Assembly (NCBI GenBank): GCA_004123355.1
Contig: SCHM01000002.1
Location: forward strand, 11,567,569-11,631,568
Reading direction: 5' to 3'
From: Amphirosellinia nigrospora
Taxonomy: Eukaryota > Ascomycota > Sordariomycetes > Xylariales > Xylariaceae
DNA length: 64,000 nt
Numbering within the stretch: position 1 is the first letter of the stretch; each line of letters opens with the position of its first letter. Below the pieces are notes generated by a model. That model made no database searches. It saw nothing but the letters and a program-made list of their open reading frames with translations, and had not been told where the DNA came from. Both the position numbers and the translations under genes were made by a program. Positions 24,412 through 35,781 of the stretch are shown here, piece after piece.

Positions 24412-26469
24412 CCGGAATCGTACTGAGTATCAGAGCCACAAAGGTAGTTAAGACTAGCAAGCAAGCTAGCTAGCTTCCTGTGGCGTTAAAGTGCGTTTCT
24501 TTCTTCGAGAAGTTTGTTGTTGGTTGATTGTAGAGAACAGTCAAAGACGCAGCTATGAGGAGGGCAGGAGACGGCTGCCTTTATGAATCGCTAGCTCGGC
24601 GGATGTCAGATGCCTTGTGTTTTGTTTTAGTGCGGCCTTGGTACCTTGGTAGGTAGTGTCACAGGCGGAGCCGGCAGGGTATCCCTGTCGGAGAGCTCTG
24701 TCGGAGGACAGTGTACCTGGCAAGGTACAACCGGTGTATGGGTCTCTGGGTCTCTGAGCTTTTTCGCAGCCCAGCACTGATGCGGAATAGTGCAGCAAAT
24801 CCAGAGCTAGTACTAAACAGGTAGTAATTCTCCTGCACCCTGCTCTGCTCTGGGCAGCAACAGATTCGGCGTGAGATAGTGGGTCGTCGCCTGTGTAGCG
24901 GGCCGCACTGGGTTGGTTGCTGGTTGCTAGCTGCTGGCTGGATGTTAAATGAAGAATTGGCCTGGTCTGTCAGGACTTGTGCCCAATAATGAGCCAACGA
25001 GGATGATGCAAGATGCAACGCTGCAGTGGTGGTTATTGGAACGGGAGAGAGCACCAATAGACCAGGTTGAACCAGGAAATCGCAGTCTTTCTTTCTTTTG
25101 TTTGCCTGATACTGGCAGTGTAGAGAACAACAACCTAAGATACACAGTAAAAATATGGGCAGAGAAAATGCTTTCGGGCTATTGGGCTCCTGTCGTTGCT
25201 CTTGACGAAGTGACCAAAACACAGTTGGGCTCGTGCTGCGCCTCGGTGTATTAGAAAAAAGTGATGTAATAATGCCCGTGTGGCTTTTTTTATATTCTCT
25301 TCCTAATATGCAACCACGAATGAATAGCCGCCCTGCGAGAATCCAGCGTACACGATGGGCCTGATAGAGTAGTTCTTGAAGTTTTTTTTTTTTCTCTCGC
25401 AGGGTTCAGGTTTTCGGATTGGGTGCTAATGACAAGGGATGTCGCGTAGCGAAGAAAAATCGGTGTTGAGCAAAGACCGAAGAAAGGGCTGCCAGCGGAG
25501 AATGACTCGGTAGGTTCTGTGGCGAAAGTTATTTCACCGGCGATGATTTTGGGTATGTACTTAGTAATGTGATTCGGTTAACGGAATGAGGTCCTGGCTC
25601 AAAGTTTCAGATCCGGCTACCTGCCTGGCAGACCGGAGGAGAGATCTCTCTTTACTTATGCGAAACCTTACTGCGTATGTGGATGGCGATGGCGATTCAT
25701 GGTATCGAGATCTCAGTGCGGGCAACTCCCACAAGCCTACTACAAGCGTACTCTTTTGGTTGCAAACCCCAATCAAAGCCGATTTCCGTCTCCCGGCGGA
25801 CCCGGAAATATGGAAATATGGAGGAAAAGGTCCAGATAATACTATGTAGTGATTTTGAGCCAACTAAGTTTCGCCACTACGAAATACAACATGCAGTCCA
25901 GAGTTCCAGAAAACGCCTCTCTCGTCTTCATTGGCCGACCACACCAACTACTGTGGTTTGAAACTGCAACTAAGCGTATAGCTCTCCCGCCGGATAGCAA
26001 AAGAGGAGAGAAAGAGTCAGGCGCCGCGTATCGACTTTCGCTCAATCCCATGCTGGTTGCGTGGCTTTAGGATACGCAGAGTCAGATCCGCATCCTTCTT
26101 ACCAGTGCTAGCGGCTGCCCGGGTCGGTTAGGTTGTTGATAAGGTGCCTCTCGATCCCTGTCGAGGTCGCTGTCCATGCGACACAGCATGCTATATGTAC
26201 TGTACACAACATGCGACACATGGATACAGTATAGTGTAGCGCTGCATCGTAGTCAGGATCTATGCAGCTCGCACAGCTCACGATGGCTGCGCAGGAGCTC
26301 GATGGCTGTCGGATATCGCCCGGACTGTGGTGCGAATAGAAAGGCTTGGTCCAAAAGCAAGTTGCCGAGAGGTGCCACTATCGGCAAATTTTGCAATTTT
26401 GCATGTGGTAGTGCATCCTTTGCCCTTACTAAGTCAGGCCTGTTACTAAGTGCCTCAAGGCATAGCATA

Positions 26470-26495
26470 CAGCACAGCACAGCACAGCACAGCAG
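26470..26495. repeat. GCACA pentanucleotide repeat
   Basis: Five tandem copies of AGCAC/CAGCA (ACAGCACAGCACAGCACAGC and continuing). Confidence 0.85.
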
Positions 26496-26675
26496 AAGCC
26501 CTGCACTAAATGCACTAAATAGGTAGGCCACAGAGAAAACCTGCCTACCTACTTCCAGTACATAATGAAAATGGAACTCGTCACCGTAGCGGACACGCGC
26601 ATAATTCGGCGACTTGGCTCGTCATCACGATATGGAGTGAGGTGGGCAACCTATAATGGGCATCCCGTCCCGTCT

Positions 26676-26755
26676 ACATATACATACGTACATACATACA
26701 CACATCAATTGGTAAACATTAGTTGGCTGGTTGGCTGGTTAGTTGGTCTAAGTAC
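26676..26755. repeat. CATA and GGTTGGCT simple repeats
   Basis: A TACATA/CATACA-rich tract (about 26678-26704) followed by tandem TGGCTGGT units (about 26722-26745). Confidence 0.6.
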
Positions 26756-26945
26756 AGCTTACCTCCCCCGGTAGCGCTAGTGGTATTTGGTATTTACTTG
26801 GAAGTAACTAAACTTGCCGTGTGTAGCGGACAAAAAGCCCGATGCATCAGCCAAAAAGCTGATCCAGGCCTATGCAACATGCCGAACGCGGTGCTGATCA
26901 CAGGTCTAGTCACAGCATTGAGTATCTTGGAGAAGCGAAAGCCTG

Positions 26946-26961
26946 GGTGTGTGTGTGTGTC
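26946..26961. repeat. TG dinucleotide run
   Basis: GGTGTGTGTGTGTGTC microsatellite. Confidence 0.8.
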
Positions 26962-29900
26962 TACCACACCGTAGAGTTTACACATGCTTGTGTATCATGG
27001 TCACACGGCGGAAATAAGGCCAAATGCGCTGATAACGGCCGCCATCTTGCGATCCAGGGCAGGTCAGGGCTCACCCTTACCCTTACCCCTTCACTCGTCC
27101 TGCACTCGTCACCGTTAATTCGATCGAAACCGCGTGTTCCCCAGATGATCATCACGCGCCAGGCGATAGAGTTTGTTGTAGCGTAGGGACCTACTGTATA
27201 CGGCCGGAGATCATTGTCACATCGAGCTGAGATAAGCGGAGAGGAGAATGAATTGTCTGGGGTGGATAGAGCACGGTTCGGTACTTGGGTCGGCCTATTA
27301 ATATTTCGATCCAAAAGAGACCTTTTCATAGTCCCGACCAGACCCGACGCAATGGAAATGACAAATCCACCCGCTGCTTCAGATCGATTGGCATCCAGAG
27401 CCGAAGACGCCAGTGGTGATGATCGAGCCATATCTGAATCATAGTGTAGTGTTCCTCACCCTTTACAGCATGAATTTGCCCTTGTTTTGTGCTCCAATCC
27501 TGCCCCAACGTTGATGTGTCCTGTCGATCAGGGCAGTAAAAGGGCGAGATGTGCGCCGTTCGCCGTCGTCTGATCGCTAATCGAGATCGCATCGGGTCCT
27601 CTTCTTGATAGCCCCAATACGGTACCGCCCAGTAGCGCGCACGTGGAAATTCGTCTGTTATAGTGTTTTTTCGTAGTAACTCTCCATTGCCCTCACTCGT
27701 GCCGAAAACACACTATTCGCCTTGTCCACATGGTTTAAGATGAAGTTAGATCTACCCTTCTTGGCGGCCAGATAGTTCTTAAGCAATTTCAGCGACTGTG
27801 GTCTGGACTTGAAAGAGGCTAGGTCCCTCGACCAATCACCAACCCCACCGAACGATCGAGATCACCTACAGCCATCGATGATCCGAAAAAGATCGTCAAC
27901 GACAATCATGCTGATCCCCAGGGGTTAGTTCCACAATGGTAGGATGAAACGCCTAGGCGACACTCAGTCCTCATCTTCCAAGCTGGTGGTAACTGTGGAA
28001 CATTTTCTCGAACTATTCTCGGATCTAGCCTTACAAACTTAATTTCTGTCTTTTTATTGCTTGTACCCAATCCATGCAACATTATAAAATCAGGGCAATA
28101 TGCTGTGTACAATTTAGATACCTCTCGCGGCGTATTCGAGACTTACACTAACCCACCACCGCGCTGTGTTTGTGCAGCTCCAAGGACATACTCTTCGAAA
28201 TGTCATTGCTATTCAACATCCGTCTCGAACGGGCCGTCTGGTGGGCCGAACCCGGCTCGGATGTCGGTAGGAAAATATGTAAATTGATATATTTTAACTA
28301 TTAATCTTCTCAATAGCTGTACATGTCTGCTGTCGTGTTCCTTTGACCTGCCATGCATCGACAACTGTACCCAGCTTGTCATGAAGAAGGACTGGCTTCA
28401 CCGGTTCGGGCAGGATTGTCTATGAGCCCTCGAGATGCCGCTTGCCGAGATAAACTTGATGTCAGTTCTACGTTAACCAATCACGTCGGAGATGAGAAAT
28501 ATCATCACAGGTTGCAACTGACATGTCTGGGCACAATATGTCATGATGCCATAAATATCCGAACAGCATTCCCGCTGCCTAATGTTCTTACCCCTCCGAT
28601 CCCCCCCCGATTCCCGACATGTCTAATATGCCAATAGCAGTCAAGTTGACAGAGACAGTACCCCGCAAGCCTTACCATCTGTCTCGGCCATACCTGCAAG
28701 CTCTTCTTGGCACTCTGAGCCTCCACTTTGATGGTGAATGGGTATAGAGAGTATTATCTCTCCGTTTTCGGGCGCGAGATTTTCTTGCTGAAACTTTTCG
28801 TACGAACAATCAAATTATAGTGTCAATGTCGCCGGCCGAAAGAGATTCACGCAACCCTTAGTTTGGCCAATATTAAACGTGTGCGTGGTCGCGCGCAAAG
28901 CAAGCCATCCCGCGCCACTAATATGCTGTATGTGGGTAATATAGTTTCCTTGAAGGTTTCTAGAACGGCCTAAGATGACTGGCATTTTGACTAGGCGGTG
29001 TTCTAGATTCAACCCTCTGAGCTTATAAGGCACGCGGATAGCAGGGGAAAGGCAAAAAAAGTCAAATTGTCTTGGGCTAAAGACACACATTTAATCTTAT
29101 TCTCTAAACGTTATTGTTAGGTGCAAGGGATCATATGCGCCCTGGTAAGTCAACCCTACTTCCGCTCGTGTAAAAACATAAAGCAACACACAAGGCGAAG
29201 GGTAAGGAACTATACTTCCGGATGGGCCTGTTCTAGACCTCAAATCTCCCTGAGGCTCAAGTAAGTCTGGGTAGACCCTGCATGAAGGGCCCCGTTTCGT
29301 CGAAGGGTCACAGAAGCTTTTGTTCTATGTTACCTTGCCCTTAGTGTGCATAGCTGGCTTCTAGACACATTGATACAGGCGGGGTATGCTCGTCACCGGA
29401 AATACTCGTCACACACAGAGAAAGTAACGGTAGAGTCTTGAGAAATTGCCACGCGACTTTGTGAGTGCAATACTCCCTCGTTTCGAACTACACCGAGAAA
29501 TATCCGGAAAGCGGGCGTTCTGCGGTCCCTGCGTGTCTCATATACCGACATGCACGACATCTTGAGTTAAATGGGAAGAATGAACACTTAATACAATTCA
29601 CCGTGCTCTATTCGGAACGGCTACCTACTACATCGACTCTCAGAGGCATATGATGGCCTCCTCACTAGCTACATTGAGTATGCTAACCTCGTCGGGTAGC
29701 TATTCGATGTCTACAAGTAGCTCAAACCTAACCGTCGGGAGCTTACTGCTAATTGCAGCCTGACAGAACTAAGACCCTAAGTCGGAGTATATTTCACGGT
29801 GAGGAGCAGCTTTAGTTACGGCCTAGATGTGCCTCCTGTAGGCAGATGCGATCACGGCGGAGGCATGGCCAAGTCTAGAACCACCCAGAAGAGCGTTAGT

Positions 29901-30194
29901 CCTTCTGGTCACAAGACGAAGGGTTCTTTACCAATGCATGTTTCACTGTCCCGCAACTTCATGCGACATTAGGACTCCGCTGCTGAAAAATTATGTATTG
30001 TTGAGAGGATTTATGGCCGTAAGGACAAGGGAAGAAGATGTGAAGAGATGAGTGCATACGCATTGCTAAGTCTCTGCCTTAATTTACACATCAAATGAAA
30101 CAGAACGAAATAATACATCATCCTAACATTTTCTATTGCTCCCTACAATTATATTATCACTATAGATCATGAGGGCATGAAGGGTAATGCGAAC

Positions 30195-31075
30195 TCACCA
30201 ATCCTGCCAAATCCGTCTCTTCTGATATGCCTCAAGATTCTTCCACTTCTCGATTAGCGTTTGCCGTCTATGCACATCAATAACATTGATAATAGCTACA
30301 TCGGCATCCACCTCTTCTTGTGGTCGACGAATGACCTGCTTTTTACCCCTGGGAAACTGTGCTCCCTTTGGGATGGGGGAACTCTTTGCCGGAGCTTGGT
30401 CGCGATCACGAAGGAGTCCCGGAACCTCCTGGTCAAGTGGCGAGCCTTGACCGCCCTGTCGACGTGCAGCGCGATGTGCATGAGCCGCACGTCCAAACAC
30501 TCGCAGTCCACCGTGTGCGCGATGGTGATCTCGGTCCGCTCGGCGTCGGGCTTCCGCACGGAGAGTCCGAAGCACCTGCTGTCGGGGTTCCGGATCATGT
30601 ACGAGCTCGGGGCCCTTATCCACTCTCGCATCTTGCCGAGCATGGCGCCCAGCGAGGGCGTGCTGTCTTTCTTACCGCGCTTTGCTGCTGGCTTGGTGCT
30701 TCGTGATTTCTTCACTCCTGTGGGCTTCTTTCCTACCGTGCTAGTTCCCGTGTTCTTGGCCACCTTCGATTTAGCTGTCACTGCTGCCTTGACCTTCGGC
30801 TCCGACGTATTGGATTTTGCTGTCTCATCTTTACCTGGTTTCGTTTCTGCTCCTTTCGTATTACATAAATTATCTTCTGATCTGGGTTCCATATTAGCCT
30901 GTGCCTCTGTTCTTTCAGCTTCTATAGCTTCGGGTGATTCTTGGGCTTCCGTGAGTTTGAACTCTATTCCTTCGATGCTTACTCCGTGGGCTTTACTAAG
31001 TTGAGCTATTGTTTTGTCTATGATTATTCGTTGAAACTTGGTAGCTCTGGGTTTTACCTCTTCAAAATTCTTCAA
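30195..31075 (-). CDS. Lysine-rich hypothetical protein, gene model uncertain
   Basis: Minus-strand coding from about 31075 to 30195. The first part reads like a short helical domain (KFQRIIIDKTIAQLSKAHGV, SIEGIEFKLTEAQESPEA). A Lys/Ser/Thr/Ala-rich linker follows (KKPTGVKKSRSTKPAAKRGKK). The third part is denser and well-ordered (MREWIRAPSSYMIRNPDSRC, FGLSVRKPDAERTEITIAHT). The last 60 residues continue in another frame and end in EKWKNLEAYQKRRIWQDW. The switch lies near 30370-30385 beside a run of five C; a 53-nt intron starting GTGATC is a weaker explanation. There is no ATG at the left end of the open frame; a short upstream exon with ATG near 31163 and a GTAAGT intron would fit. The basic linker suggests a nuclear protein. 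No family recognised. The 30400-30660 segment is much richer in GC than the rest of the gene. Confidence 0.5.
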
Positions 31076-31165
31076 GTCTGATTCTCATCGATACTTACGG
31101 TCCCATTGAGCTTCAGTATTCTTATATGATGACTTTATTGTTTGTATTACAATAAGCATTGTCTT

Positions 31166-31499
31166 TGAAATTGTCACCTTTGTTGGACCTTGACCACAAT
31201 CGAAAGGGGTTCATTGTGATAGAATTTACGTGATGCCAGGGACCCCGGTATCACAACAGATTTCTTGGCCGAGCCTGTAACTTTGATAGTGCATTTTCAT
31301 TGTTTTTCCTATCCCGGATAATCGAAGAGCCCTTGAGATCGCACTGTAGACAATTACGTTGAATAAAGCGAACAATCACTGCGATTCTTTCAGCTCCGAG
31401 TTGCGTATTGGTATATTGAATCAAGGGGTAGATAGGATGTTGCCTAAGCAGATGTTCGTCCTCTGCACAGTGGGGTGAACGATGTTATGTGCGGGTGTC
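31166..31499. other. Short spacer
   Basis: No gene seen; the 3' end of the beta-propeller gene adjoins it. Confidence 0.4.
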
Positions 31500-32485
31500 C
31501 TAGACCTGCACTTTTAGGACTTGGCCGCCCGTGATGGGGTAACCCGAATCTATCCCGGCGTAGAAACATATACGGACTTTTCATCATTTGACACGACGGT
31601 CGAGGTTGGCTCTAAGAATGTCGAATTGACGCCTCCAGCGAAAACCGACTGTGCACCCTCGGGAGTGATCTTGTGAATCGACGACGGGTGCACAGCGACA
31701 TACACATTCCCAGCCCTATCGAAGCTGAAATCTCCATAGGAAACACCCCCTAACGTGTTGTCCAGTTGGGCTAGAATCTCAACATCACCGGTGTTGGTTC
31801 CATTCTCGTCGATAGGAAACCGACCGAAGGTCTTTTGCGCCGAGTTGGTAAAGTAAAGGTAATCATCCCGAACTTTGAGCCCCTTGACACCCTGTGTCGT
31901 GTTTCCACCCTCGCCCGGCTTCAGTGCCGCATGTTCAAATGCGACGCTAACAGAACCGTCACTGGTGTTGACGCGCAAAATATGACCTTCAATCGTATCG
32001 GCGGTGAGGATCGTGCGTGTATGCTTTGGCAGTGCAGTTGTTCCATCCATACTCTGTGTGCCTGAGACTGCCACGGTGTGGTCCACTGTGACATTTATAT
32101 CGCCTTCTGTGTCAACCTTGATGACATGTACTTGCATTGGGCTTTCGGAGTTGGATCCCGGGGGCGCGCTGCCGGTGACGGCGTATAACCCATCCCCGAG
32201 TGCGGCAAAGCCGTTCAACGAGATGCTACCGGGGAGGGTAATGACATTTTGGGCGGCCGGGTATAGGGCCTCGGGATCGATGTACCAGAGATCGGCATTG
32301 ACTGAGGTGCTCAAAAGAAGACATCCATTCGGAAGCGCGAATAAATTTTGGACTGAGGTCGGATAAGTGAATTGGTAGAGCTGCGATGTCTGTGGTGCCG
32401 CCTGTGTAGACATGCTCAGTGAAGCCATTAAAAAGATGATGAGAGCCGGGAATTTGGAGATCGGAGTTAACGGGACGGTGGCCAT
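31500..32485 (-). CDS. Secreted six-bladed beta-propeller (SMP-30/gluconolactonase-like)
   Basis: A single exon starting at 32485 (MATVPLTPISKFPALIIFLM), with a signal peptide cleaved after STQAAP. The body of about 300 residues has repeated propeller strands: YQFTYPTSVQNLFALPNG, LWYIDPEA, LNGFAALGDGLYAVTG, HILRVNTSDGSV, GVKGLKVRDDYLYFTNS and FDRAGNVYVAVHPSSIHKIT. NxT/NxS glycosylation sites are present. Fungal relatives of this type are extracellular and often of unknown substrate; several sit beside secondary-metabolite genes. The frame first stops at 31550 (VYVSTPG), but typical C-terminal propeller sequence (PITGGQVLKV) follows in the next frame to a stop at 31500, so one single-base frame change lies near 31551-31558. 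A 21-residue upstream extension (start 32548) is open but lacks a signal peptide at its own N-terminus. Confidence 0.75.
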
Positions 32486-33792
32486 TGTTGCTGATCGGAG
32501 ACTTGAATAGTGGACAGGATGCGTAATGGTGAAGTAATTGCAGGGCACCTAGCGTGTAAATAGGCGCTGAAGCTCACTGGACAGGGCTGTATCTCGACCT
32601 GGCCTGTGACTGAAACCACCTGGGCACCTGTCTGCACGCTCGGGTGATGCCACCACAAGCCTTTGTATCCCGGTTTTACGTCGCACTGAGTGTTGATTTA
32701 ACTCACGCGACATGGATTTAAAAAGCAAACAGTAGGGCAGCTTTCAACAGAATGAGAGTCCAAGCGCAATAGTGTGAAGTGCATGAGTAAGGGAGGATGA
32801 TATTGAATGCGGTTCTTGCTTTCTTGGCTGAGACGTTCGTCACTTGGAGTGGCAGGCGTTTTGGTCAGAAGACGTTCACCACAATCATCCGATGTGAAGG
32901 AGATACATGTGAGCTTCATGTTTGCAAATATATGGTATGTATCATCATAAAGCCTGTATGTATTGATTTCTGTTTGACTTGTATTGGACTTAGATGAGCT
33001 CACTGTAATTTGCCGAGCGACAGGTCTCGGCGCCACACTGCTTCATCTTGGTGGTCAATCTGCCTCCCACAAATGTAATAAGTATGTTTGATTCCTGCGC
33101 CATATCAAGATGGGGAAATTAACCTGCATCTGAGTTTCTTATACTTCGAGGTTCTCTTTCCTAAATCTGGTGGTTGAATTGGTAGTCTATTAATAGGGTG
33201 GTTCGGCGTATGAATCGTCTTCAGTGTAGCAGTTAACCTATCAGCGCAAAATTTACCTCTCAGCACCTACCTGTAGGTACCTATAGCCTCTCATCATCAC
33301 TCTCATCACGTTCGCTCTCATCGCTTTCATCAATTCCCCAATTGATCAGTGTGATAGACCAGCTTTGCTTCAAAATGCTTATCCTTAGGATTTAAGTGCA
33401 CATCTTATAATGGCTAAATTTATGTATATCCCGTTGTGATAAATGTCTTGTTGACATTAAGTCTTCCGATCAGCTTTACTCCGTACATTGGAAACATATT
33501 GTGCCTTACGGAATTATCGGCGGGAGTGACGTGTCGGCAAGCCATTGCTCACGAAACCTTGCGCAATCTATCTTGTGGATTCGCCAGCAGTCAGACGGGT
33601 CTCATAGATTATTTCTACTAGAAAAATCAAACCTTGATCAATAATCGGGAACTAGCGATTGTTTTCTTGTAGTTCTAACATCATCATCATGTAATATACC
33701 TAAAACGGGCTGCATAGAATAATATTGGTTACTCTACGCTGTTACGCACTTCGTGTTTCTCCTAAGGGATCCGCAGCTCTAATGAGTCAGCT
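32486..33792. other. Intergenic region left of the P450
   Basis: About 1.3 kb with no gene seen. It contains a TCATCATCACTCTCATCACG simple repeat near 33291-33320 and a CACCTACCTGTAGGTACCTA cluster at 33267-33286. It probably carries the P450 and beta-propeller promoters. Confidence 0.4.
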
Positions 33793-35439
33793 ATGCTGCT
33801 CACTACTCTAGATGCCTTAACGAATTTTGCGGTATTAGCAACAATCGGCGTCTCTCTTATAATTTTAACGCCCTTCCTGATCCAAAGCCGCAAAAGTCGT
33901 CTTCCACTTCCCCCAGGTCCACCAGGCGAGCCGATCATTGGCCATTTGCGCATCATACCCGTGGCGCACCCTGAGTTTCAATACGCGGAATGGGCCAAGA
34001 AGTATAACACTGATATCCGTAAGTAATGAAGACTGGTCCGAAATAGACTATTTGGTGGAATCCAAGTTGCTCATTGTGTAAAACGATGAAGTATATTTCA
34101 ATGTGCTCGGACGATCGATCATTGTCCTTAACAGCATCGAGGCTGCCCACGACCTTCTGGACAAGCGGGGAGCCAACTATGCCGACAGGCCTCGATTTGT
34201 GCTATTTGAGGTTATGGGATGGGGGTTACCTTGACATTTCTTCGCTGGTCTCCCAGGTTATTCTTCACAGGAAGCTCATCCAAACATCCTTCACGCAGTC
34301 TGCGAGCAAAGCTTACCGTCCGATCCAAACGGAAGAGGCTCGTCGCGCTGCACGGGCTATACTTGCAGACCCTGAGAACTGGAGCATCTTACTTCGCCAT
34401 TTCTCTACTGCTGTTGTCTTGCGCGTAGGCTTTGGTATCGAGTACAGGAGAAAGATGACCCTTACGTCAACATGGCACTTGGTGCGGAGGAGGCTACGGG
34501 ACAAGGCGGTGTTCCCGCTGGCAACGTTGTTGACTTTTTCCCGATGCTCCGCTACCTGCCTAGTGGTGTTGCTCGTATCAGCAAACTGTTCAGCCCCTTG
34601 CTTCACGCCCGTGCACCGGAAATCATTCAACGGCTTCATGACGTCCCATGGGATGCAGTTGAACCCTCTATCAGAGCGCGGGGAACAACTCGAGTCCTCA
34701 TTTGTACACACTCATTTTGGCCGATATCTCGCCAACGAGGGCGGTAGGCCCAACGACGCTACGATTGAGATCTCAAGGGGCAGCAGGTGCAATCGCCATC
34801 CTGGAGGAAATACTACCTGGTCTACTATTATGGTCTGCATTCTAGGCTTGTTAAGTAACCTTGAAGCTCGGGTTAAGGCTAGAGCCGAACTGGAAGCCGT
34901 GATTGGCGTCGATGATAATGGAGACCTACTCCGTCTTCCAACATTTGACGACCGGCCTCGATTGAAGTACCTTTTGAATGTACTCCGTGAGACCACGAGA
35001 TGGCAGCCCCTGTCACCCTAGGCGTACCGCATGCGACCTTGGCAGATGATGAGTATAAAGGCTACCGCATTCCAGCTGGATCAGTTGTATATCCCAACGT
35101 TAGGGCCATGTCACGAGATGTGAGGCATTATTCGTCGCCCGAAGAGTTTTCCGGAGAGATACGAGCCGGTTGCTCAAGGCGGACAAGGCGAGCCTTTGCC
35201 AGAAGGACCTTTGGATTCGGAAGGAGGGCCTGTCCAGGAGAACATTTGGCCATGTCGGGGTATACATCATGATCTCTACTCTACTCGCTACGATGCATTT
35301 GCAGTGCCCGAAGGACGAGGGTGGGAATGAGATTAAGCCGAATATCGCATTTTCCGATGGTCTGAGCGGCGTTCCAGATAGTTTTCAATGCCTGATCACG
35401 CCTCGGTCAGAGCGCATGAAAGAACTACTACAAGCTTGA
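33793..35439 (+). pseudogene. Cytochrome P450 (CYP64/OrdA-like), frame repeatedly interrupted
   Basis: An N-terminal membrane anchor (LTNFAVLATIGVSLIILTPF) is followed by the proline hinge LPLPPGPPGEPIIGHL. After one intron (donor near 34020, acceptor near 34090) the protein shows the usual order: GRSIIVLNSIEAAHDLLDKR, an I-helix region ending GGNTTWST, the ExxR motif in LRETTRW, and the haem-binding FGFGRRACPGEHLA with its axial Cys. It would be an ER-bound monooxygenase using O2 and a P450 reductase, resembling the O-methylsterigmatocystin oxidoreductase group. Conserved coding covers the full usual length but jumps between frames roughly ten times, mostly next to short mononucleotide runs, with no obvious nonsense substitutions. 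As the sequence stands no complete enzyme can be read. It is the worst-affected gene in the window. It sits next to the MFS gene (convergent) in the PKS region. Confidence 0.85.
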
Positions 35440-35781
35440 TTAAAACTGAAATGTGGACGAGGTTGAATTGAGAAAGCTTTAAATTAATGATTTAGATATT
35501 ATTGTATCGAGTCTCCTGAACCGTAAACCTCGGAAGCGATCACCCCAAAATAGAGTCACGTTCCCCGCCATGGTTCACGAAATCGGTAGGAAAGAGAGCA
35601 TCAGCTGAAGGGCTCGCAAAGAGGGCCTTTTCAGAGTAGTCCCAGCTTTCTATGGCAAATATTAATGCTAATAATACATAGAGAAGAGATTAAGAGGGGG
35701 GTTAAGAGGAGATTAAAGTGGGATGTGGACTAGATACTCGTGTACACTCTATAGTTATTATCAATCGGCTTCACGCTTCCT
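35440..35781. other. Convergent 3' spacer
   Basis: Short AT-rich spacer between the convergent P450 and MFS transporter genes; no other feature seen. Confidence 0.5.

Larger units (their letters stand above)
24412..30194. other. Gene-poor region
   Basis: About 5.8 kb with only unconvincing short frames on both strands (for example 24659-25222 minus, 25561-25863 minus, 26961-27431 minus). It contains a T-run near 25382-25392, several microsatellites around 26.4-27.0 kb, and no coding motifs I recognise. Confidence 0.45.

Noticed and set aside
24659-25222. 187-codon open frame on the minus strand
   Set aside because: Composition is low-complexity Ser/Arg/Cys with no domain, no start context and no conserved-looking stretch; probably chance.
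27066-27090. Telomere-like CCCTTACCCTTACCCC
   Set aside because: The unit is CCCTTA, not the fungal CCCTAA, and only two to three copies occur.
26961-27431. 156-codon open frame on the minus strand
   Set aside because: No recognisable motif, and a competing open frame lies on the other strand; not supported.
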